Of a DNA stretch of 64,000 nucleotides, positions 26,227 through 34,037 are shown piece by piece (position 1 is the stretch's first letter; every line of letters begins with the position of its first letter). Source of the DNA: Thermopolyspora sp044507605 (GTDB lineage Bacteria; Actinomycetota; Actinomycetes; Streptosporangiales; Streptosporangiaceae); the NCBI GenBank assembly GCA_044507605.1, contig JBIQJI010000007.1, positions 62,001-126,000 of the forward strand, written 5' to 3'. A program made the position numbers and the translations under genes. Under the pieces are notes generated by a model that saw only the letters and a program-made list of their open reading frames with translations, made no database searches and was not told the DNA's origin.

Positions 26227-26778
26227 GTGACTGCGCGAGCCTTCCGCATCCTCGGCGGCACTGCGGCGCTGGCCGCCGTGGTGGTCGTCTCCGGCTGTTC
26301 CGGAGACGAAGCCGGCACGACCTCGGCCGTGGCGTCGGCGCAGCCCGCCGCCTCCGGCGGCCGTGCCGCCTTCACCGAGTGCCTTCGCGACCACGGCGTG
26401 ACCCCGCCCACGGGTCGGCCCTCCGGCCGCCCCGGCGGGCACCTCACCGCGCGGCCGAGTGGTCCCCCGTCCCCCCGGCTGCCCGAAAGGGGGCGGGGCG
26501 GCTTTGACACCACGAACCCCGCACTCCGCCAGGCCATGCAGGCCTGCGCCTCCCTCCGCCCCACCCCCGGCCCCGGCGAGGGCTTCGGCCGCGGCAGGTC
26601 CGGCGGACGCGACGACTCCGCCCTGCGGGCCTTCCGCACCTGCATGAAGGACAACGGCGCGGACCTCGCCCCGGGCGCCGTCCGCGACCAGAAGACCCCC
26701 CACCCCGCGATCGACAAGGCCCTGGAGAAGTGCCGCCCCCTCCTACCGGCCCGCCCCACCCCGAGCCCCGGTGCCTGA
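26227..26778 (+). CDS. Lipoprotein with two internal Cys-containing repeats
   Basis: This 183-residue secreted protein has a signal peptide ending in the lipobox VVSGC (Cys about residue 24), so it should be lipid-anchored outside the membrane. The mature part contains two similar units. Each has the pattern F-x-x-C-L/M-x-D-x-G and later A-x-x-C-x-x-L-x-P: first at FTECLRDHG with ACASLRP, then at FRTCMKDNG with KCRPLLP. A Pro/Gly/Arg-rich stretch separates parts of unit one. Four Cys suggest two disulfides. It follows kinase 2 by 48 bases and probably belongs to this signalling/export island. Function unknown. Confidence 0.72.
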   Translation: MTARAFRILGGTAALAAVVVVSGCSGDEAGTTSAVASAQPAASGGRAAFTECLRDHGVTPPTGRPSGRPGGHLTARPSGPPSPRLPERGRGGFDTTNPALRQAMQACASLRPTPGPGEGFGRGRSGGRDDSALRAFRTCMKDNGADLAPGAVRDQKTPHPAIDKALEKCRPLLPARPTPSPGA

Positions 26779-26827
26779 CCGGCACCCCTGACCCCATCGG
26801 CTGACCCCGACGGCCGGGCAGGACGGC

Positions 26828-26844
26828 GGCGAGCCCGGCTCGCC
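26828..26844. terminator. Short hairpin between convergent genes
   Basis: GGCGAGCC (26828-26835) and GGCTCGCC (26837-26844) are exact inverted arms around one base, between the lipoprotein stop and the convergent ATPase remnant. Real folding would open the top pairs. The role as a terminator rests on position alone. Confidence 0.4.
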
Positions 26845-26872
26845 CTCGGACCGTCATTCGGCGACCGGCCGG

Positions 26873-27327
26873 TCAGCTGGACGCGGCCCCGTCGAGGGCG
26901 ACGGACACCCACACGATCTTGCCCCCGGTCAGCGGCCGGCGGGTCCCCCAGTCCTTGGCCGGCGCCTCGACCAGGAGCAGCCCACGCCCGGACTCGTCGC
27001 CGGGTCCGGGTTGCCGGCGCTTCGGGAGATCGGTGGCGGGTCCCAGAGCTCGATGAGGAGTTCGTCCGGCAGCAGGTAGAAACACAGGCAGATCACCTGC
27101 ACGTGGTCCTGCGGTACGTGATGCGCAGCCTGCATCGGGGCGAAATTTACGGCTTTAACCGCATTCGTAGCTATTTCGCTCACCACGAGTTCCGCGTCGT
27201 CCATGACGCGGGACGGGTGCCACTTCTCCAAGAGCGCCCTCGTGTGCATACGAGCGGAAGCGACGCTGGACGGTGTGGCCGGTAGCGGGATACAACTCAC
27301 GAATCTGTCGATGAATGGTCGAGTCAC
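26873..27327 (-). pseudogene. Anti-sigma-type (RsbW/SpoIIAB-like) ATPase with frameshift
   Basis: From GTG 27327 (GAGGT ribosome site) one frame encodes CIPLPATPSSVASARMHTRALLEKW and the GHKL N-box DDAELVVSEIATNAVKA, down to LLIELWDPP near 27040. The rest of the fold continues only in another frame: ATDLPKRRQPGPGDESGRGLLLVEAPAKDWGTRRPLTGGKIVW, ending at 26873. The glycine box GRGLLLVE and the WG motif fit this family well, so a one-base loss near 27038-27042 has split the gene. Proteins of this type accompany HTH and DUF397 partners in actinomycetes. It may be true decay or a sequencing error in this draft. Confidence 0.75.
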
Positions 27328-27477
27328 TACGAACCTCGGAGCTCTGTCGTCGTTGCCCGACTGATGAAGGCTCTTTCGGCCGCGTGCGACCGAACCATGA
27401 CGATAAGTGGCGGGCATTTGCCATGCGTCTATCGCTCCGTAGTGCGACCATGACGGAGTGTTGCTCAAGCACTAAGT

Positions 27478-27495
27478 GTTCGGCAAGTGCCGAAC
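27478..27495. promoter_or_regulatory. Palindrome GTTCGGCA-AG-TGCCGAAC
   Basis: Perfect 8-bp arms with a two-base spacer lie in the A/T-richer gap between the divergent ATPase remnant and the HTH gene, about 50 bases before the HTH start. A short CACTAAGTG dyad lies alongside (27470-27478). It is a candidate operator for an HTH regulator of this cluster. Confidence 0.5.
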
Positions 27496-27544
27496 GGCAT
27501 TATCCAGAATTGTCCGAATGGTGCATTCACGGGAGACGATGACA

Positions 27545-27917
27545 ATGGCACGCGACGTGGGCAGCCCCACGGTCCGGCGACGGCAACTGGCGGCGGAACT
27601 TCGCCGGCTGAGGGACGAGCGCGGCCTCAGCCCCGAGGACGTCGCCTCCGAACTCGGCTGGCACCCCACCAAGCTCAGCCGCTTCGAGACGGGCCGCCGC
27701 GCCGTCCAGCCCAGCGACGTGCGCGCCCTGCCGGCGGTGTACGGCGTCCCCGCCGCCGAACACGACGCGCTCCTCACCCTGGCCCGCCAGGCCCGCCAAC
27801 GCGGCCGTGGCCATGCGCGACAGCAAGAACCCCGATGGGGGCGCGCTCGTGGTCACCACCGCCGCATGGGCGGCTTTCCTGCGGCACGTACGCGAAGGCG
27901 CGATCGGCCGGTCGTAG
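27545..27917 (+). pseudogene. XRE-type HTH gene fused by deletion to the end of a DUF397 gene
   Basis: From ATG 27545 the frame encodes an intact HTH (VRRRQLAAELRRLRDERGLSPEDVASELGWHPTKLSRFETGRRAVQPSDV) and continues to LLTLARQARQRG, where relatives continue for about 190 more residues. Here similarity stops near 27805. At once, in a different frame, the typical DUF397 end appears: VAMRDSKNPDGGALVVTTAAWAAFLRHVREG, stopping at TAG 27917. The simplest reading is a deletion joining the front of a WhiJ/Scr1-type regulator gene to the back of its DUF397 neighbour. The HTH frame itself runs on without sense to 28072. It is probably nonfunctional, though a short DNA-binding peptide could still be made. 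Confidence 0.78.
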
Positions 27918-28061
27918 CCGGTCGGTCGTCATCGATCGGCTTGGGCGAACCGTCGGGCGTGTGTCCGGACATCGCGCGGGACGCCGGATGTGCGGCGCGC
28001 CGGAGAACACTGGAGAGCAGGGGCGGTCCCGGCCAGGAGGTCCTCGTGGTCGGGCGGCGGG

Positions 28062-29354
28062 TCACGAGGTGACGTAGACCTGGCTGAACACCTCTGAGAG
28101 CTTCTTCAGGTCGTCGGCGGTGCTCACATCGGGGGCCGCCGGGTTGTAGATGGTGGACAGGCGGCGCTGCAGGGGCCGGAGCTTGGTGAGCTGGTCCCAG
28201 GTCGGGGTGTCGGCCAGGTCGTCGCCCAGCACCGAGTGCACGGTGCCCTGGGCGTCGCTCCAGCGGGTCCACAGGTTGACCGTGGAGGCGCCGTCCTTCA
28301 GGGGGACGGCGACGCGGTCGTTGGCGAGGGTGGCGGCCTGGTCGGTGGTGAGGGGGGCCGTGAAGGCGGCGTCCTCGGCGGAGATCTGGGTGAGGGCGTC
28401 CCAGGCGCGGGCGCGCACCTGGATCCACTGGTTGGCCTGCGCCTCCCGGGCGTCGATCTGCCAGGTGCCGTAGGTGCCGGCGAGCAGGCCGTTGTCGAGG
28501 GTGAGCTGGTCGACCGCGCCGGCCTTCAGGTACGCCTCGACGGAGTCGGGGGTGAGCAGGGGGTACTGGGCGGCCATGGCCTGCTTGCAGGCCGCGTCGG
28601 CGCCGCAGCCGAACTCCGGCACCAGGGTGTGCACGCCGAGCCGCTTGCCGGGCGCGACCTTGTGCAGGGCGGCGGCCGTCTCGGTGACGAACCTGTTGAT
28701 CTCGTCGGTGCTGGTCAGGGTGCCGTTGTAGCCGAGCTGGGAGGTGAAGCGGATGCCGGCGACGCCCGGCTGGGCGGCGAGGGCGCCGACCTGCCTGACG
28801 GCGTTGGTGAAGGTGTCTCCGCCGGCCTTCCAGTCGTCGGCGAGCTCGGTGTCGACCCAGACCCGCATGCCGTTGCCGGTCGCGGCGGCCACGGCCTGCC
28901 CGGCGGGGGTCTGCGCGGCGGCGGCCACCTCCTGCTGGGTGACGGGCGCCGGGTCGACGTAGCACTGGGGATCGGCCGCCTGGCAGGTGGGCTTGGCGGT
29001 CGGCTCGGTGTAGTCGGTGGGCGCCGGGTCGGACTCGTCGTGGGCGGCGGCGTCGCCCTGGGCGTCGGGGGGCAGGCAGGCGTCGCCGCTGGCGTCGCAC
29101 GAGAACCACAGCCCTTCGATGGGCGAGGCGGCCTTCAGGTTCGCGGAGTCGTCGCCGAGCCAGAACATCGCGACGTCGGCCGCTTCCTCCGGCGTGTTGA
29201 GCCACACGCACTGGACGTAGGCCGGGGTGCCCGCGGGCAACTGGTCGTTGCAGCTGCGGGCGTCGGCGGAGAACGCCGCCGCGGCGGGCAGCCCCACGAT
29301 CAGCGCGCTGAGCGTTACGACGGTGGCGAGAATTCGGCGTACCCGAAGGCGCAT
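28062..29354 (-). CDS. Secreted protein of unknown function
   Basis: This protein of about 430 residues has a clear signal peptide (MRLRVRRILATVVTLSALIVGLPAAAAFSA) and no anchor, so it should be exported. An N-terminal part with four Cys (SCNDQLP, VQCVWL, FSCDASGDACLPPDAQ) and a Thr/Pro linker with CQAADPQCYVDP precede a larger domain. That domain (GNGMRVWVDTELADDWKAGGDTFTNAV, GVAGIRFTSQLGYNGT, RLGVHTLVPEFGCGAD, VDQLTLDNGLLAG) has the alternating pattern of a TIM barrel, perhaps glycosidase-like, but no catalytic motif is recognised. ATG 29354 follows GGGGA. It is divergent from the L,D-transpeptidase. Confidence 0.75.
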   Translation of the reverse strand: MRLRVRRILATVVTLSALIVGLPAAAAFSADARSCNDQLPAGTPAYVQCVWLNTPEEAADVAMFWLGDDSANLKAASPIEGLWFSCDASGDACLPPDAQGDAAAHDESDPAPTDYTEPTAKPTCQAADPQCYVDPAPVTQQEVAAAAQTPAGQAVAAATGNGMRVWVDTELADDWKAGGDTFTNAVRQVGALAAQPGVAGIRFTSQLGYNGTLTSTDEINRFVTETAAALHKVAPGKRLGVHTLVPEFGCGADAACKQAMAAQYPLLTPDSVEAYLKAGAVDQLTLDNGLLAGTYGTWQIDAREAQANQWIQVRARAWDALTQISAEDAAFTAPLTTDQAATLANDRVAVPLKDGASTVNLWTRWSDAQGTVHSVLGDDLADTPTWDQLTKLRPLQRRLSTIYNPAAPDVSTADDLKKLSEVFSQVYVTS

Positions 29355-29639
29355 GTTCGTCCCCAAGGGGCGGAGGGCCGGCAGATTCGATCTTCGGGAC
29401 TTTACCAATAAGTCAGGGTGCGATCAGGGATCAACCGCTATTTACCGGGCAAACGTGCGGCAATTGTTAGCGTTCTCCACATCGCGCCCGCGGCCGTTCC
29501 CGGCACTCCTCGCAGATCGGGACGACAAGCCGGTATTCACCACTTGACGTGATCGAGCAATCACATACCGCTAATCTGGGGTCGACCGAATGGCCATGAC
29601 CGAAAAGCATGACCGAGAAAGCGGACCGGAATTGCGCCG

Positions 29640-30833
29640 ATGACGTCCACCGCACGCCTGCCGAAGTTCTCTCTCGCCGCCCTCGTGCTGCTCGTCGCAC
29701 TGCTCGCGGGCCTGGCGTGCGACGTCCCGAAGGCCGCCCGCAAGGCCGGGCCGAGGGCCGCGCCACCGGTCATCACGCTGTCGCCCGCGCCCGACTCCAC
29801 CCACGCCCGCCCCGACAAGGGTCTGGTGGTCCGCGTCGCCCACGGCGCCCTCGGCAGGGTCTCGGCGTACGCCGGGGGCCACCGGGTCGCCGGCCGCTTC
29901 ACCCACTCCCGGGCGCGGTGGCGCTCGGCGTGGGCGCTGCGCCCCGGCACCGTGTACACCGTCAGCATCGCCGCCACCGGCCCCGGCGGCACCGTGACCG
30001 AGATCCGCAAGTTCCGCACCCGGCCGGCGCTGCGCACCCTCTCGGTGGCCGACGTGACCCCGAGGGACGGCGAGACCGTCGGCGTCGGCATGCCGATCAT
30101 CGTGACGTTCACCGCTCCGGTGCGCGGCGACCGCGCGAAGACCGCCGTCGAGCGGGCGCTGGAGGTGCGCGCCGAACACCCCGTCGAGGGCGCCTGGCGC
30201 TGGGTCGGCGACACGCAGGTGATCTACCGCACCCGCACCTGGTGGCCGAGCCATCAGCACGTCGTGTTCACCGCCCACCTCAGCGGCGTGCGCGCCGGGC
30301 CCGGCCTGTACGGCACCACCGACCACACCACGGCCTTCACCATCGGGCGGCGGCAGATCAGCACCGTCAGCGTGCCCCGCCACGTCATGCTCGTCCGCCG
30401 CGACGGCGCCACCGTGCGCCGCATCCCGATCAGCGCCGGTCGCGGCACCACGTGGGAGTACACCACCAGCAGCGGCATCCACCTCACCATGGACAAGGCC
30501 GACCCCGTCCGGATGATCTCCCCGCATCGGGTGAAGGGCGACCCCGGCTACTACGACGAACTCATCGACGACGCCGTGCGCATCTCCAACAGCGGCGAAT
30601 ACATCCACGCCAAGAACAACCTGTGGGCGCAGGGCAGGTACAACGTCAGTCACGGCTGCGTCAACGCGAGCCCCGCCCAGGCCGCCTGGTTCTACGCGTC
30701 GACGCTGCGCGGCGACCCCGTCATCGTCACCGGCACCGACCGGCGGCTGCAGTGGGACAACGGCTGGGGCTACTGGCAACTGACATGGGACGAGTGGGTG
30801 ACAGGAAGCGCCGCCGACCCCGAACTACGCTAG
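29640..30833 (+). CDS. L,D-transpeptidase lipoprotein
   Basis: This 397-residue wall enzyme has a lipobox signal (LVALLAGLAC, Cys27), two Ig-like domains (residues about 45-265), and a YkuD catalytic domain with His338 and Cys340 in SHGCVNASPAQAAWFY. The plan matches actinobacterial LdtB-type enzymes that make 3-3 cross-links in peptidoglycan. The C-terminal WDNGWGYWQLTWDEW segment is Trp-rich, as in mycobacterial relatives. It should act outside the membrane. The 285 bases upstream to the divergent gene are A/T-richer; a TTGACG box is present at 29544, but I see no convincing pair. Confidence 0.9.
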   Translation: MTSTARLPKFSLAALVLLVALLAGLACDVPKAARKAGPRAAPPVITLSPAPDSTHARPDKGLVVRVAHGALGRVSAYAGGHRVAGRFTHSRARWRSAWALRPGTVYTVSIAATGPGGTVTEIRKFRTRPALRTLSVADVTPRDGETVGVGMPIIVTFTAPVRGDRAKTAVERALEVRAEHPVEGAWRWVGDTQVIYRTRTWWPSHQHVVFTAHLSGVRAGPGLYGTTDHTTAFTIGRRQISTVSVPRHVMLVRRDGATVRRIPISAGRGTTWEYTTSSGIHLTMDKADPVRMISPHRVKGDPGYYDELIDDAVRISNSGEYIHAKNNLWAQGRYNVSHGCVNASPAQAAWFYASTLRGDPVIVTGTDRRLQWDNGWGYWQLTWDEWVTGSAADPELR

Positions 30834-30839
30834 CAAACT

Positions 30840-30866
30840 GGAACTATTACCAGCTTGGGGTACGTT
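30840..30866 (+). promoter_or_regulatory. Candidate ECF-sigma promoter of nfeD operon
   Basis: GGAACT (30840-30845) is followed after 17 bases by CGTT (30863-30866), close to GGAAC/CGTT-type ECF promoters of actinomycetes. The NfeD start lies 24 bases downstream with a GGAGG site. Motif evidence only. Confidence 0.35.
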
Positions 30867-30889
30867 CATTGTTCTAGGAGGCCGGGGCA

Positions 30890-31321
30890 ATGGACTCATG
30901 GATCATTTGGCTCATCCTGGCGGCGGCGCTCGGCGTGGCAGAGATCTTCACGTTGACCGCGGCGCTGGGACTGCTCGGCTTGGCCGCGGGGCTCACCGCC
31001 ATCGTCGCCCTGATCGGCCTGCCCGTTCCCATCCAGTTCGGGGTGTTCGTCGTCGCCTCACTGGCCGGCCTGGTGCTCATCCGGCCCATCGCCCAGCGGC
31101 ACCTCCGGCAGCCGCCCTCCCAGCGGTTCGGCGTCGCGGCACTGGTCGGCAAGCAGGCGTACGTCACCCGCGAGGTGACCGGCAGGGAGGGCCGGGTCCG
31201 CATCGGCGGGGAGGAATGGTCCGCCCGCGCCTACGACGAGACACTGGTCATCCCCACGGGCGCGACCGTGGACGTCATAGAGATCGAGGGCGCGACCGCC
31301 CTCGTTTACCCCAGGGAGTGA
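30890..31321 (+). CDS. NfeD family membrane protein
   Basis: This 143-residue protein has membrane helices at residues 3-50 (IIWLILAAALGVAEIFTLTAALGLLGLAAGLTAIVALIGLP) and near 55-70, followed by a C-terminal OB-like domain (ALVGKQAYVTREVTGREGRVRIGGEEWSARAYDETLVIPTGATVDVIEIEGATALVYP). This is the short NfeD type that pairs with SPFH proteins. The next gene starts three bases after its stop, so the two form an operon that should organise membrane microdomains. Confidence 0.9.
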   Translation: MDSWIIWLILAAALGVAEIFTLTAALGLLGLAAGLTAIVALIGLPVPIQFGVFVVASLAGLVLIRPIAQRHLRQPPSQRFGVAALVGKQAYVTREVTGREGRVRIGGEEWSARAYDETLVIPTGATVDVIEIEGATALVYPRE

Positions 31322-31324
31322 GCA

Positions 31325-32398
31325 ATGGACGCCGCCCTGATCGTCGGGATCGTCTTGGTGCTGTTCGCCATCGTCACGGTGCTGAAGTCGGTGCGCATCG
31401 TGCCACAGGCGCGCGTCGCCAACGTCGAGCGGCTCGGCCGCTACCACCGCACCCTGTATCCCGGCCTGAACTTCGTCATCCCCTACATCGACCGGGTGCG
31501 ACCGCTGATCGACATGCGTGAGCGGGTCGTCTCGTTCCAGCCGCAGCCCGTCATCACCGAGGACAACCTCGTCGTCGACATCGACACCGTGCTCTACTTC
31601 CAGGTCACCGACCCCAGGGCGGCCGCCTACGAGATCTCCAACTACATCCAGGCCATCGAACAGCTCACCGTCACCACGCTCCGCAACGTCATCGGCGGCA
31701 TCGACCTGGAGAAGACGCTCACCTCGCGCGACACCATCAACAGCGCCCTCCGCGGCGTCCTCGACGAAGCCACCGGCAAGTGGGGCATCCGCGTCAACCG
31801 GGTCGAGATCAAGGCGATCGATCCGCCCAGGACCATCAAGGAGGCCATGGAGAAGCAGATGCGCGCCGAGCGCGACAAGCGGGCCGCGATCCTCACCGCC
31901 GAAGGCCAGCGCGCGTCGCAGATCCTCACCGCCGAAGGCGACAAGCAGAGCGCCATCCTGCGCGCCGAAGGCGAGCGGTCGGCCGCCATCCTCCGTGCGA
32001 ACGGCCAGTCCCAGGCCATCGACCAGGTCTTCCAGGCCGTGCACCGCAACGACCCCGACCCCAAGCTGCTCGCCTACCAGTACCTCCAGATGCTGCCCGA
32101 ACTGGCCAAGGGCCCGGGCAACACGTTCTGGGTGATCCCGAGCGAGGTCACCTCGGCCCTGCAGCGCGTCTCCAAGGCGTTCACCCAGACCCTGCCGCCG
32201 TCCAGCGCCACCCGTGAAGAGGCCCAGGCCGCCACCTCCGAGATGGCCTCCGCGGCCGCCCAGGAGGCCGAGCAGGCCGCCGCCGACGCCAAAGCCGAGG
32301 CCCAGGAGAGCGCGGGCCCGCCCCAGCTCTCCCCCGCCACCCCCGACCCCCTCGCCGAAACCCTGAAGCAGGCCGAGCACAAGCCCGACCAGACCTGA
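31325..32398 (+). CDS. SPFH/band 7 (stomatin-like) protein
   Basis: This 357-residue protein has an N-terminal membrane helix (LIVGIVLVLFAIVTVLKSV), the stomatin core (RVANVERLGRYHRTLYPGLNFVIPYIDRVRPLIDMRERVVSFQPQPVITEDN), and a long helical stretch with EKQMRAERDKRAAILTAEGQRASQILTAEGDKQSAILRAEGE repeats that builds oligomers. The tail is Ala/Glu-rich. Family members form membrane rafts with NfeD, encoded just upstream. A clear hairpin follows the gene. Confidence 0.92.
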   Translation: MDAALIVGIVLVLFAIVTVLKSVRIVPQARVANVERLGRYHRTLYPGLNFVIPYIDRVRPLIDMRERVVSFQPQPVITEDNLVVDIDTVLYFQVTDPRAAAYEISNYIQAIEQLTVTTLRNVIGGIDLEKTLTSRDTINSALRGVLDEATGKWGIRVNRVEIKAIDPPRTIKEAMEKQMRAERDKRAAILTAEGQRASQILTAEGDKQSAILRAEGERSAAILRANGQSQAIDQVFQAVHRNDPDPKLLAYQYLQMLPELAKGPGNTFWVIPSEVTSALQRVSKAFTQTLPPSSATREEAQAATSEMASAAAQEAEQAAADAKAEAQESAGPPQLSPATPDPLAETLKQAEHKPDQT

Positions 32399-32412
32399 CC
32401 CGACACGACCCC

Positions 32413-32440
32413 GCCCGGCGCCGTCCTCTGGGCGCCGGGC
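32413..32440 (+). terminator. Terminator hairpin after SPFH gene
   Basis: GCCCGGCGCC (32413-32422) pairs perfectly with GGCGCCGGGC (32431-32440) over an eight-base loop, 15 bases after the SPFH stop. Confidence 0.7.
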
Positions 32441-32607
32441 CGGTTCACCCCGCCAGGTCACGTCGCGCCGCCCGATCCGCCCCTCCGGCAGCGCCGGGCG
32501 ATGCGCACGCCCGCGCCGGCGGACCAGGTCGGCCGCGGGCGGCGGCGCCTTTCTTACGAGGTGCGAACGGGCCGCGCCGGCCCCGTGCCGAGGCGGGCCG
32601 TCGTGGT

Positions 32608-32613
32608 TAGCCT
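32608..32613 (+). promoter_or_regulatory. TAGCCT -10 box, leaderless promoter of epimerase gene
   Basis: TAGCCT is followed after six bases by the ATG at 32620, with no ribosome site between. It matches the leaderless pattern seen elsewhere in this window. Confidence 0.5.
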
Positions 32614-32619
32614 CGCGGC

Positions 32620-33624
32620 ATGAAGGTGCTGATCACTGGAGTGTCGGGGTTCATCGGAAGCCATGTGCGGGAAGCGGCCGAGGCGGCGGGCCACGAGGTC
32701 ATCGGCCTCGACCTTCGCCCCGGGGCGGGCGTGGTCGCCGGGGACGTACGGGACGGCGACGCGCTGGATCGCGTCCTCGGTGGCGTCGGCGCCGTGATCC
32801 ATCAGGCCGCCAAGGTCGGTCTGGGCGTCGACGTGCACGACCTGCCCGTCTACGCCTCCGTCAACGCCCACGGCACCGCCGTGCTGCTGGCCGCGATGGC
32901 CCGCCACGGCGTCACGCGGCTCGTCCTCGCCTCCTCCATGGTCGTCTACGGGGAAGGCGCCTACGACTGCCCCGCCCACGGGCGCGTACGCCCCGGCCCG
33001 CGAGCCCCCGAAGACCTGGCCGCCGGCCTGTTCGAGCCCCGATGCCCGCACTGCGCCGCCGAGCTGACCTGGGCCGAGATCACCGAGGACGCCCCCACCG
33101 ACCCCCGCAACGCGTACGCCACCACCAAGCTCGCCCAGGAACACCTGGCCGCCAACTGGGCCCGCGAGACCGGCGGCACCGCCGTCGCCCTGCGCTACCA
33201 CAACGTGTACGGCCCCCGGATGCCCCGCGACACCCCGTACGCCGGCGTGGCCTCGATCTTCCGCTCGGCCCTGGAGGCGGGCCGCGCCCCCCGCGTCTTC
33301 GAGGACGGCGCCCAGCGCCGCGACTTCGTGCACGTCCGCGACGTGGCTCGCGCCAACCTGGCCGCCCTCCCGGCGGGCCGCCCCGGCACCCTCACCGCGT
33401 ACAACATCGCCTCCGGCACCCCCCACACCGTCGCCGACATGGCCGCCTCCCTGGCCTCCGCGCACGGCGGCCCCCACCCGGTGACCACAGGCGAGTACCG
33501 CCTCGGCGACGTCCGCCACATCGTCGCCTCCCCGTCCCGGGCCGCCGCCGACCTGGGCTTCACGGCAGCCATCCCCTTCGACCAGGGGATGAAAGAGTTC
33601 GCCACCGCGCCCCTCGCCGCCTGA
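32620..33624 (+). CDS. NAD-dependent sugar epimerase/dehydratase (extended SDR)
   Basis: This 334-residue enzyme has the NAD motif TGVSGFIGSH (residues 6-15), the catalytic Tyr-x3-Lys in YATTK near residue 166, the active Ser region LVLASSMVVYGEG, and the sugar-binding part YNIASGTPHTV. An insertion of about 35 residues before YATTK contains CPHC (GLFEPRCPHCAAELTW), unusual for a GalE-like enzyme. It probably acts on an NDP-sugar and may feed the glycosyltransferases encoded downstream, though the exact substrate is unknown. Confidence 0.85.
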   Translation: MKVLITGVSGFIGSHVREAAEAAGHEVIGLDLRPGAGVVAGDVRDGDALDRVLGGVGAVIHQAAKVGLGVDVHDLPVYASVNAHGTAVLLAAMARHGVTRLVLASSMVVYGEGAYDCPAHGRVRPGPRAPEDLAAGLFEPRCPHCAAELTWAEITEDAPTDPRNAYATTKLAQEHLAANWARETGGTAVALRYHNVYGPRMPRDTPYAGVASIFRSALEAGRAPRVFEDGAQRRDFVHVRDVARANLAALPAGRPGTLTAYNIASGTPHTVADMAASLASAHGGPHPVTTGEYRLGDVRHIVASPSRAAADLGFTAAIPFDQGMKEFATAPLAA

Positions 33625-33636
33625 GCACGGCTCCCA

Positions 33637-34008
33637 TCAGGGGTCGGCACGGAGCGGATGCTCCTCGGGGAGAGGGTCGCGAACGTAGGGAAGAACGCGT
33701 TCGCAGCAGGCGCCGAAGCGCTCGAAGTTCTTGCGTGCCCGGACGAGACTGAGGTCCCCGTTCGGGCCGCCGCGGACGACATGGGCGTCGTGGACGTCCT
33801 GGCCGTCGTCCTCCCAGAAGCAGACGGGACAAATCTCGTAACCGCCCCGTTCGGCGAGAGTGCGGAAGCCGCAGCAGGGGCAGGCGTGATTCTGTTCCCC
33901 CGCAGGGAGACGCACACTGTTGTGCGACGCGATGTCGCAGTACCACTCGAAGTGGCGTACACGCCGCTCGATCTCGTCCGAGTCGGGAGCACCGGGATCA
34001 TCGGCCAT
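33637..34008 (-). CDS. CPCC-type cysteine-rich protein
   Basis: This is a 123-residue cytoplasmic protein. The CPCC motif of the Cys_rich_CPCC family is in HACPCCGFRTLAERGGYEICPVCFWEDDGQD, with two CxxC pairs that probably bind zinc. The C-terminal part GGPNGDLSLVRARKNFERFGACCERVLPYVRDPLPEE is also typical. The start is ATG 34008; the frame upstream is unconserved. The family has no established function and members are often near toxin-immunity or regulatory loci, but nothing of that kind is seen here. Confidence 0.8.
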   Translation of the reverse strand: MADDPGAPDSDEIERRVRHFEWYCDIASHNSVRLPAGEQNHACPCCGFRTLAERGGYEICPVCFWEDDGQDVHDAHVVRGGPNGDLSLVRARKNFERFGACCERVLPYVRDPLPEEHPLRADP

Positions 34009-34037
34009 GTTCCGATGGTCCCGCGCCTCACGCCCGA

